From contig CAYHWG010000060.1 of the NCBI GenBank assembly GCA_964360375.1, forward strand, positions 1 through 5,453: a DNA stretch of 5,453 nucleotides. Reading direction: 5' to 3'. Position 1 is the first letter of the stretch. Each line of letters opens with the position of its first letter. Source of the DNA: XYB2-FULL-45-11 sp964360375. Its GTDB lineage: Bacteria; Patescibacteriota; Patescibacteriia; UBA9934; GWF2-40-263. Under the pieces are notes generated by a model, which was not told the origin of the DNA, did not search any database, and saw nothing but the letters and a program-made list of their open reading frames with translations. Made by a program: the position numbers and the translations under genes. This document shows positions 1-5,114 of this stretch, one piece after another.

Positions 1-71
1 ACGACGAAGCAATCCTTGTATTTCGGGAGAAAAGATTGCTTCGTCGTCGATGACTCCTTCTCGCAATGACA
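1..71 (+). repeat. REP-like inverted-repeat element, left copy
   Basis: Positions 1-14 (ACGACGAAGCAATC) are the exact reverse complement of 34-47, giving a 14-bp perfect inverted repeat around a 19-nt spacer. The left arm may continue beyond the window edge. From 32 to 71 the sequence shares several blocks with a second element at 5115-5170 read on the minus strand: AAGATTGC, CGTCGTC, TGACTCC and TCGCAATGACA, in the same order. This copy lacks the central GC-rich palindrome of the other. Elements ending in a TCGCAATGAC-like block are common as dispersed extragenic repeats in many bacterial genomes (family knowledge). It is probably a non-autonomous REP/MITE-type repeat; no transposase is present in the window. 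Confidence 0.6.
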
Positions 72-91
72 CAATTTAAAGTTTTGCAACG

Positions 92-111
92 GTCTCCAAA
101 CGTCTCCAAAC
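92..111. repeat. Tandem duplication of a 10-nt unit
   Basis: The decamer GTCTCCAAAC occurs twice back to back (92-101 and 102-111) with no mismatch. It lies between the left REP-like element and the plus-strand hairpin chain. No function is apparent. It could be a simple slippage duplication or a pair of half-sites for a DNA-binding protein. Confidence 0.55.
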
Positions 112-182
112 AGCTATTGACGAAAATTATAATTCGTGGTTGAATATATGTAGGTGGTAATCCAGATGATACTTAGATTGAG

Positions 183-220
183 ACTCCCTGCATCAATAAA
201 AAGAGCTGGGAGTTTTGTTT
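183..220 (+). terminator. Weak terminator-like stem-loop
   Basis: ACTCCC at 183-188 pairs with GGGAGT at 208-213, with a 19-nt A-rich loop, and the stem is followed on the plus strand by TTTTGTTTT (213-221). The stem is short and no plus-strand gene lies upstream inside the window, so this is only a possible terminator for a transcript entering from the left. Confidence 0.25.
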
Positions 221-240
221 TATATTCACGGTTTCTTTTT

Positions 241-296
241 TTATTCTGTGGGTCTGTGATGACTGGGGTTCGACTCCACACAGATCCACAGAATAA
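241..296 (+). repeat. Long perfect-type hairpin with a T-arm-like tip
   Basis: The arm TTATTCTGTGGGTCTGTG (241-258) pairs with 279-296 over 18 bp, with one G-U wobble (252-285). After a 5-nt bulge (259-263), TGGGG (264-268) pairs with CTCCA (274-278) around the loop TTCGA. The tip GGGGTTCGACTCC resembles a tRNA or tmRNA T-arm, but no D-arm, anticodon arm or CCA end is present. It is not followed by a U tract, so it is unlikely to be an intrinsic terminator. Confidence 0.6.
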
Positions 297-614
297 AGAA
301 CAGAACCTGATCGAAAATTTAAACATTCGATGATAATACGAACTTGTGCTACAATAAAAGTGCTTCATTCGGATGTTATTTGGGCAAAATTTGGCTTTTG
401 GACTTAGATGCGTAAAATCTTCGGAAATTATGCGAGAGTCCCGCGGTGTTCCCGAAAAGCCTGCCCGCCGGTAGGCGAGGAACATGTCATGAGCGATGCG
501 AACACTTAGGTGAAAACTTACTGTTCGAACCGCTTTCAGACGGCACTTGATCGTGCCGACTCGATTGCAATCAGCCAAATACATCCTCTGAAGTTTCGAT
601 TTTTCGAAATCGAA

Positions 615-640
615 AAAACAGGCGAGAGCCTGTTTTGTTT
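615..640 (-). terminator. Bidirectional intrinsic terminator after the ECF sigma operon
   Basis: AAAACAGGC (615-623) pairs with GCCTGTTTT (628-636) across a GAGA loop. On the minus strand the stem runs straight into U residues (the A run at 613-618), and it lies 18 nt after the stop of the membrane-protein gene at 655, so it should end that operon. On the plus strand the stem is followed by TTTTGTTTT, so it can also end a plus-strand transcript such as the candidate RNA. A flanking hairpin, TTTCGAT/ATCGAAA (594-600/609-615), shares its last base with this stem. Confidence 0.75.
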
Positions 641-654
641 TACGACATTTTTAA

Positions 655-1083
655 TTATTGTGCGTACAAAGCACTTGCTGTGTGTACGACTACACGATTC
701 GATCGAGGAGAAACCAAAATAGTTGCTGGAACAAGAGGACGGTCGTCGATATATTTTGCAACTAATGAATTTGTGAAAGCGGTCGGCAAAGGAGTTTTAT
801 CAACGGATTTTATTTGGGAAGCAGGAGCTTGAGATATTTTTCCACCTGTCTGAGAAGGTGTGGATGATGAAATAAAAAGAATCGTCACAATAATTCCACT
901 TGCAAAAAATGGAACAAAAACCAAAAGAGAGCGACGCGAGTGATGCGCGTTTTGCTTTTCAAAAAATTTATAACACAAAATCTTCCGACGCAACGCATAT
1001 CGATGCTCTGTGTCTTCTGAAATTGTAAGCGTTCCAGCACGCTCAAACAAATCTTCAAGTTGTTGTGACGACCGATCGTTCAT
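655..1083 (-). CDS. Single-pass membrane protein, putative anti-sigma factor of the adjacent ECF sigma
   Basis: This 142-residue protein probably holds the neighbouring ECF sigma factor inactive at the membrane until a signal arrives. That role is inferred mainly from context. Its start overlaps the 3' end of the sigma gene by 29 bp in another frame, which suggests translational coupling and fixed stoichiometry. Residues 1-50 are hydrophilic and charged (cytoplasmic side, rich in Glu/Arg/His), residues 53-71 form one hydrophobic segment (LLVFVPFFASGIIVTILFI), and residues 72-102 are a Ser/Thr/Pro-rich linker followed by a short domain ending at 142. The N-in, C-out layout fits anti-sigma factors. 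The classical zinc-binding HxxxCxxC motif of ZAS-type anti-sigmas is absent; only one Cys (C37) and a few His (H27, H47, H48) are present. No Shine-Dalgarno sequence is visible before the ATG at 1083. It could also be an unrelated membrane sensor. The terminator at 615-640 follows directly. Confidence 0.65.
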   Translation of the reverse strand: MNDRSSQQLEDLFERAGTLTISEDTEHRYALRRKILCYKFFEKQNAHHSRRSLLVFVPFFASGIIVTILFISSSTPSQTGGKISQAPASQIKSVDKTPLPTAFTNSLVAKYIDDRPLVPATILVSPRSNRVVVHTASALYAQ

Positions 1084-1684
1084 ACGATTTTTGTTCTTGA
1101 TAGTTTGGAAATAATTTTATGTCTGATTCAATCATGAGTATCTGCAAACGTTTGAGAGCGCGATGCAAGTGAGATTTGACTGTACCTTCTTTCATTCGCA
1201 AGACACCAGAAACTTCTGGAATTGTCATGTGCGAAAAATAACGAAGCGTTAAAATGGTTTGTTGTTTCTCCGGAAGCTTTTTCATGAGCTCGCGTAGGAG
1301 AAGAATTTTTTCTTTCAACTCCTGTTCATCCTCACCCATCTGAAACGCAATGTCAGGTCTAAATTCATCTCGTTCTAAAATTTCCGGCGCTTCTTCTGTG
1401 GTGACTTCTAGATATTTAGAACGACGGCGATAATAGTTTCCAACCTGTGCAACGGCAATGGAAAACAGCCATGATTTAAACGATGCACCAGGACGAGGTT
1501 TGTATTTATGTAAATTCTTTAGCGCTTGAAAAAACGTTTCGCTCGTTAAATCTTTTGCTGTTTCTGCATGAGACGTACGACTGTATAAAAATCCAAAGAC
1601 GGGCTGATAGTATTCATCATACAATCGGCCAAACGCCTCCGGATCATAATAGGATGTTTGTATCACCTCCGATTCGTGTTCCAT
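1055..1684 (-). CDS. ECF-type (sigma-70 family, group 4) RNA polymerase sigma factor
   Basis: An alternative sigma factor that would direct core RNA polymerase to a small regulon. The 209 residues hold the two domains expected of ECF sigmas and nothing between them resembling region 3. Sigma region 2 spans about 17-88, with DLTSETFFQALKNL (45-58) and the WLFSIA core-binding/promoter-melting stretch (72-77) followed by YYRRR. Region 4 spans about 131-182, with LPEKQQTILTLRYF and the helix-turn-helix MTIPEVSGVLRMKEGTVKSH (153-172). A Glu/Asp-rich linker (97-127) separates them, and a 25-residue tail follows region 4. The ATG at 1684 is used because region 2 is complete from there. It lacks a Shine-Dalgarno sequence, while a strong SD-like GGAGGTGAT lies inside codons 6-8 with no ATG, GTG or TTG start in frame at normal spacing. 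The gene is the first of a two-gene unit with the overlapping putative anti-sigma gene, so autoregulation is likely but not shown. Confidence 0.92.
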   Translation of the reverse strand: MEHESEVIQTSYYDPEAFGRLYDEYYQPVFGFLYSRTSHAETAKDLTSETFFQALKNLHKYKPRPGASFKSWLFSIAVAQVGNYYRRRSKYLEVTTEEAPEILERDEFRPDIAFQMGEDEQELKEKILLLRELMKKLPEKQQTILTLRYFSHMTIPEVSGVLRMKEGTVKSHLHRALKRLQILMIESDIKLFPNYQEQKSYERSVVTTT

Positions 1685-1705
1685 AAGATAAAAGACAAGT
1701 ATCTC

Positions 1706-1738
1706 GGGCGCACGCTCTGCAAGAAGAAGCGTGCGCCC
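1706..1738 (-). promoter_or_regulatory. GC-rich hairpin in the ECF sigma leader
   Basis: GGGCGCACGCT (1706-1716) pairs perfectly with AGCGTGCGCCC (1728-1738) around an 11-nt loop. It sits 21 nt upstream of the ECF sigma start codon on the minus strand. No U tract follows within the first several nucleotides, so it does not look like a standard terminator. It may modulate leader translation or RNA stability, or serve as a palindromic operator. Function is inferred from position only. Confidence 0.5.
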
Positions 1739-1763
1739 ATGATGGTTCGACCTTGCACAGGTA

Positions 1764-1790
1764 TATCGTGGACTTATACAAACCGTTGCA
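1764..1790 (-). promoter_or_regulatory. Possible promoter region of the ECF sigma operon
   Basis: On the minus strand, GCAACGG and CGATA are separated so that AAC and CGATA stand 16 nt apart, which loosely recalls the AAC-N16-CGT layout of ECF-controlled promoters and would fit autoregulation. An alternative housekeeping-like -10, TATAAG, lies at 1773-1778 but has no good -35. Both are weak by eye; that a promoter lies somewhere between the rpoD terminator and 1739 is more likely than either exact site. Confidence 0.25.
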
Positions 1791-1794
1791 TATG

Positions 1795-1909
1795 AAAAAA
1801 GAAGTCGAGAAGAGAAGAAGTCAAGAAGTCAGGAGGTCAGGAGGTCGGGAGGTCGGGAATTGATAGAATCTTGAATTCGCTTTTCACTTCTTGACTTCTT
1901 CTCGACTTC
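1795..1909 (-). terminator. Very long hairpin with U6 tract downstream of rpoD
   Basis: Read on the minus strand, 1909-1886 pairs with 1829-1801: 13 bp (1897-1909 with 1801-1813), a 5-nt bulge (1814-1818), then 11 bp (1886-1896 with 1819-1829). The second arm runs directly into TTTTTT (1800-1795). This is the expected form of an intrinsic terminator, 11 nt past the rpoD stop codon, though the 24-bp stem and 56-nt loop are unusually large. The purine/pyrimidine-segregated arms consist of the octamer repeat annotated separately. It should separate rpoD transcription from the downstream ECF operon. Confidence 0.65.
1799..1854 (+). repeat. Seven in-register degenerate 8-nt tandem repeats
   Basis: The units are AAGAAGTC (1799), GAGAAGAG (1807), AAGAAGTC (1815), AAGAAGTC (1823), AGGAGGTC (1831), AGGAGGTC (1839) and GGGAGGTC (1847), consensus RRGARGTC. 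A partial GGGA follows. A shorter inverted set lies at 1886-1911 on the other side of a 31-nt non-repetitive spacer, so the array can fold on itself. Variation among units is purine-for-purine, as expected for an old slippage array that has drifted. Confidence 0.75.
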
Positions 1910-1920
1910 TCCTTGTCTCC

Positions 1921-3252
1921 TCAATAATCCCGCAATTTTTCGATCAACGAATTTGCTTGAATTTTTTCTAATGCTTTTGCTTCGATCTGTCGGATACGTT
2001 CGCGGGTTACATCGAACTCACGGCCGACTTCCTCGAGCGTATGACTAACACCATCGACAAGACCGAATCGCATTTCGAGAATCTTTTGTTCACGCGGAGT
2101 AAGGCCTTCCATCGCCTTTTGGACATAATCGCGAAGCAGCTCCCGTGCAGCAGCGCGATCTGGTGAAATGGTTTTGATATCCTCGATGAAATCCTCAAGT
2201 TTAGAATCCTCATCATCGTCACCAACGGACGTTTCAAGTGAAACTGTGTCTTGTGAAATTTTACGAATATGACGCACCTTATCAACCGTCTCACCCATTT
2301 CCGCGGCGATTTCTTCGGGAAGAGGTTCGCGACCGAGATCCTGAATGAGTTGTCGCTCTACTTGTGTAAAACGATTAATCGTTTCAACCATATGAACCGG
2401 AATACGAATCGTGCGAGATTGATCAGCAAGCGCACGTGTGATCGCTTGGCGAATCCACCATGTGGCGTAGGTTGAAAACTTATATCCTTTTCGATATTCA
2501 AATTTTTTCACCGCGCGAAACAGACCAATATTTCCCTCTTGAATCAAATCAAGGAGAGACATTTGTTTTCCAACGAATTTTTTTGCGATCGAAACCACAA
2601 GACGCAAGTTTGCCTCAATGATGCGTCGTTCTGCTTCTTTCTCTCCGCGTTCTTTGCGTTTTGCAAGCGCGACTTCCTGTTCTCCGTTTAACAAGGGAAT
2701 CTTTCCGATCTCGCGCAAATACATTTGGATGGAATCCTGTGTAATCTCTGGAATTCCACCTCCTTTTTGTTTTTCGTGTGTCACGCGAATTTTATCGTAA
2801 ACATCACCACGATCTTTCTCACGACCCAAAATTCCTTCTTTCATTTCAACAAAATGAACACCAACTCGATCGATCATTTCCAAAAAATCTTCAAAAACTT
2901 CAAGATAATCCTCCACATCCGTAAACGTAAACAAGATCTCATTTTCGGTGAGATATCCACGTTGCTTTCCTTTTTCAATCAATCGATCCAGCGTTTCCTC
3001 GCTCGGGGGAATTGCTTTTACATAACGAACTTTTTGTGGAACAGCAACCGATTGCTTTTTTTGTCCTTGCTTTTGCGGAGGCGATTTTTGTTTTTGTATT
3101 TGTTTCTGATGATGCGGATTGTATCCTGGCTTATGAAATTTTGTTTTATTCAATTTCTGAAGTTTCCGCACAGGTTGCGTTGGTTTCTTCACCACTTTCA
3201 CAACTTTCGTTCCTTTTGAAACCTTTGTTCCCTTTTTCGCGTTTGATCCCAT
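1921..3252 (-). CDS. rpoD: Primary (housekeeping) RNA polymerase sigma factor RpoD/SigA
   Basis: This protein directs RNA polymerase to housekeeping promoters. The 443 residues show the full group 1 architecture. Residues 1-80 form a basic, low-complexity Lys/Gln-rich tail; 85-135 resemble region 1.1 (ETLDRLIEKGKQRGYLTENE and an acidic helix pair); 171-205 are region 1.2 (DSIQMYLREIGKIPLL). Region 2 spans about 208-280, with NLRLVVSIAKKF, DLIQEGNIGLFRAVKKFEYR and the -10-recognition/melting segment KFSTYATWWIRQAITRA. Region 3 spans about 285-360 (RIPVHMVETINR), and region 4 about 375-440, with LTPREQKILEMRFG and the -35-recognising HTH TLEEVGREFDVTRERIRQIE. The start at 3252 is preceded by an SD-like GGTGAA 8 nt upstream. 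It lies 69 bp after dnaG on the same strand, the conserved dnaG-rpoD order, and is probably co-transcribed with it. It ends with TGA. The long basic tail is its only odd feature. Confidence 0.98.
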   Translation of the reverse strand: MGSNAKKGTKVSKGTKVVKVVKKPTQPVRKLQKLNKTKFHKPGYNPHHQKQIQKQKSPPQKQGQKKQSVAVPQKVRYVKAIPPSEETLDRLIEKGKQRGYLTENEILFTFTDVEDYLEVFEDFLEMIDRVGVHFVEMKEGILGREKDRGDVYDKIRVTHEKQKGGGIPEITQDSIQMYLREIGKIPLLNGEQEVALAKRKERGEKEAERRIIEANLRLVVSIAKKFVGKQMSLLDLIQEGNIGLFRAVKKFEYRKGYKFSTYATWWIRQAITRALADQSRTIRIPVHMVETINRFTQVERQLIQDLGREPLPEEIAAEMGETVDKVRHIRKISQDTVSLETSVGDDDEDSKLEDFIEDIKTISPDRAAARELLRDYVQKAMEGLTPREQKILEMRFGLVDGVSHTLEEVGREFDVTRERIRQIEAKALEKIQANSLIEKLRDY

Positions 3253-3260
3253 AATAAAAA

Positions 3261-3266
3261 TTCACC
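3261..3266 (-). promoter_or_regulatory. Ribosome binding site of rpoD
   Basis: GGTGAA on the minus strand ends 8 nt before the ATG at 3252. It is the only recognisable SD-like sequence placed before a protein gene in this window and supports the start used for rpoD. Confidence 0.5.
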
Positions 3267-3299
3267 ATCTCGTCGTTTTGCACGCACGAGAAAGTCTTA

Positions 3300-3315
3300 A
3301 GTCGATGCATCGACT
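3300..3315. repeat. 16-bp perfect palindrome in the dnaG-rpoD spacer
   Basis: AGTCGATGCATCGACT is its own reverse complement. It starts 6 nt after the dnaG stop codon on the minus strand, in the 69-bp gap before rpoD. No U tract follows, so it is probably not a terminator. It could be an operator for a dimeric regulator, an RNA processing/stability hairpin that sets the dnaG:rpoD ratio, or chance. Confidence 0.6.
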
Positions 3316-3321
3316 CGTTAG

Positions 3322-5106
3322 TTATAATTCATTCATCAATTTTTTCACTGCCTCGTGATCGCCTGCGTCTTCTGCTTGACGAAGTTTTTGTGCGATGATG
3401 GAACGCTTTGATTGGCGATCCGTGGTTCGCAACGTTTCAAAAAGAATGTTCAATTGTGGGAGGACGGCTGTTGATGCAACGTTTCCGAATGTTTCCTCGG
3501 CGATCAGGCTCGATTGATCGAGCAAAGACAAGAGAGGTTCTTGCGTGGGATCGTCTTCAAGGTGTCCTCGGATACGTGCAAAAAATGGCTGGGCATTTTT
3601 GGCCGTCTCGATAGTTGCAGTGTACGCATCTCGAACGCATTTGTAAAGAGATTCCAATTGTGCATCTTCAAATTCCATCATTTCAAGTTGTTTCAAAACT
3701 TCTTTACGATTTTCATCATCATTCAACAAAACACCGATCAACAGCAATGTAATCTGCGATTTTTTTGAAATTTTCATCTTCGACTTAACATCTGTCGCCT
3801 TTGTTTTTGGTACACCGACAGCAGGTGCTTCTGCGTTCATAACAGCCTGACGCATAATTTTTAAATCAACATTCAAAAGTGATGCTAACTTTTCTGTCCA
3901 ATGTTCCCGTTCGATCACATCCGTAAACTTAGAAATCATAGGGATCAATTCTTGCGTAATCAGTCGTTTGTGATCCACGTTGGTAATGTCACGATGGAGA
4001 AATGTTTGTTCAAAAATAAATTGCATAAACGGAACGGATTGCTCGGAAAGAGTTTGCCACATGCTCGGATCTTTCTGTACGAGATCATCGGGGTCTTTCA
4101 CGTCTTGCGGCAAAATGAGTGCACGTACGTCATATCCGAGCGAGCGCGCGATCGAAACACCTTTCTTTGCTGCCGTGAGTCCGGCGACATCGCGATCAAA
4201 ACAAAAAACAACCGTCGTTGTGTAACGCTTAAGAAGTTCGAGTTGTTCGAGTGTGAGTGCTGTTCCTGAACTTGCGACAACATTTTCCACATGCGCTTTG
4301 TGCGAAGCAACGACATCAAGATTTCCTTCAACGATAATTGCACATTGCTTTTCTTTGATCGATCGCTTTGCAAGATCTAATCCGTAGACGAGTCGGCCTT
4401 TAAAATAGATGGGTGTCTCAGGCGAATTCACATATTTTCCCATAGACGAATCACCGCCAGGAAGTTGTCGTCCGGTAAACCCAACGGTATTTCCGTGCTG
4501 ATCACAAAGCGGAATCATTACACGATTGCGAAATCGATCGATCAAACCCAAACCGGATTTTTTTTTAAGCGATAATCCTGCTTGCACAAGTTCCGTTTCT
4601 GAAAATCCGCGCTTCAACAACGCGTCTGAAAGTTTGCTCCAATCGTCCGGTGCAAATCCTATTCCAAATTTCTCGATCAAGTCCGATGTGATTCCTCTAT
4701 TTGCGAGATACTCGCGCGCACTTTGTGACCCCTGTGAACTCGATAAAACTTTTTTGTAAAACGATGTGGCGAGTTCATGAATGGTCATCAAGCGTTGTTT
4801 GACGTTTCCTTCGGTGGTATCGAATCGTTTAATCTCAACGCCGACCTTTTTTCCAAGATGTGTGAGCGCTTCATAAAAATCCATTCCTTCCATTTTTTGG
4901 ACAAACGTAAAAACATCCCCTCCTTCTCCACATCCAAAACAATGAAAAATTTGTCGATCGCTTGATACATGAAACGAAGGCGACTTCTCTCCATGAAACG
5001 GACAAAGCGCGCGAAATCCATGCATCCCAGCAGGCTTCAACTCCAAATACTCGCCAATAAGTGCGACGATGTCAGTTTTTTCTTTAATCTCATCTTTTGG
5101 ATCCAT
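3322..5106 (-). CDS. dnaG: DNA primase DnaG
   Basis: DnaG makes the short RNA primers for DNA replication at the fork, working with the replicative helicase. Counting from the ATG at 5106 the protein has 594 residues, close to the usual length. Zinc-binding domain: CHC2 ligands C35, H38, C56 and C59 in CPFHGEKSPSF...FHCFGCGEGGD. The RNA polymerase domain follows, with EKFGIGFAPDDW and RFRNRVMIPLCDQHGNTVGF (191-210), then SPETPIYFKGRLVYGL. The TOPRIM fold has the catalytic E260 (VEGNLDVV) and D304/D306 (CFDRDVAG), matching E265, D309 and D311 of the E. coli enzyme. The C-terminal 150 or so residues are divergent, as usual for the helicase-binding domain. The frame stays open to an ATG at 5166, but those 20 extra residues are translated from a REP-like repeat and precede the conserved N-terminus, so 5106 is preferred. 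No clear SD precedes it. The gene is followed by rpoD on the same strand. Confidence 0.98.
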   Translation of the reverse strand: MDPKDEIKEKTDIVALIGEYLELKPAGMHGFRALCPFHGEKSPSFHVSSDRQIFHCFGCGEGGDVFTFVQKMEGMDFYEALTHLGKKVGVEIKRFDTTEGNVKQRLMTIHELATSFYKKVLSSSQGSQSAREYLANRGITSDLIEKFGIGFAPDDWSKLSDALLKRGFSETELVQAGLSLKKKSGLGLIDRFRNRVMIPLCDQHGNTVGFTGRQLPGGDSSMGKYVNSPETPIYFKGRLVYGLDLAKRSIKEKQCAIIVEGNLDVVASHKAHVENVVASSGTALTLEQLELLKRYTTTVVFCFDRDVAGLTAAKKGVSIARSLGYDVRALILPQDVKDPDDLVQKDPSMWQTLSEQSVPFMQFIFEQTFLHRDITNVDHKRLITQELIPMISKFTDVIEREHWTEKLASLLNVDLKIMRQAVMNAEAPAVGVPKTKATDVKSKMKISKKSQITLLLIGVLLNDDENRKEVLKQLEMMEFEDAQLESLYKCVRDAYTATIETAKNAQPFFARIRGHLEDDPTQEPLLSLLDQSSLIAEETFGNVASTAVLPQLNILFETLRTTDRQSKRSIIAQKLRQAEDAGDHEAVKKLMNEL

Positions 5107-5114
5107 AATTAGCT

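Larger units (their letters stand above)
241..640 (+). ncRNA. Candidate structured non-coding RNA (family not recognised)
   Basis: This stretch has no convincing protein gene but carries successive plus-strand stem-loops: 241-258/279-296 (18 bp), with an inner 264-268/274-278 helix; 310-315/326-331; 446-452/479-485, enclosing 459-465/470-476; 499-504/522-527, enclosing 507-511/516-520 with a GAAA tetraloop (512-515); 541-546/553-558 (CGGCAC/GTGCCG); 594-600/609-615; and a terminator-like hairpin at 615-623/628-636 followed by GTTT. All five non-Watson-Crick pairs I found (252-285, 267-275, 446-485, 463-472, 509-518) are G-U on the plus strand and would be A-C on the minus strand, which favours plus-strand transcription. 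A poor promoter-like TACAAT sits at 350-355, so the 5' end is uncertain and the RNA may start either before 241 or near 360. It does not match the conserved cores of RNase P RNA, SRP RNA or tmRNA as I know them. Confidence 0.4.

Noticed and set aside
250..290. A tmRNA or tRNA gene at the T-arm-like motif
   Set aside because: No acceptor partner at the right distance, no D-arm or anticodon arm, no tag reading frame and no CCA end were found.
327..355. Plus-strand promoter with -10 TACAAT at 350-355
   Set aside because: The hexamer at a 17-bp spacing (TCGATG) bears little likeness to a -35 and overlaps a small hairpin, so it is too weak to list as a feature.
430..446. RNase P RNA-like string GAGAGTCC and an ACAGAA upstream of it
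   Set aside because: The two motifs are in the wrong order for RNase P RNA and the surrounding conserved core is missing.
114..584. A 156-codon open frame on the minus strand in the left region
   Set aside because: The product is rich in Cys, His and Tyr with no recognisable domain, and no SD or operon partner is present. The same DNA shows plus-strand hairpins with G-U pairs, so the open frame looks accidental.
510..832. Two overlapping plus-strand frames across the terminator and the 3' end of the putative anti-sigma gene
   Set aside because: They read through the terminator hairpin and lie antisense to a better supported gene; neither has a domain or SD.
1055..1923. UGA recoding to Gly, as in some CPR groups
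   Set aside because: TGA closes both rpoD and the ECF gene exactly where the families end, and none of the recognised genes needs UGA as a sense codon.
2725..3254. Long plus-strand frames opposite rpoD
   Set aside because: They are antisense to a fully supported sigma factor, and the Phe/Leu-rich product is what the Lys/Gln-rich strand yields in reverse.
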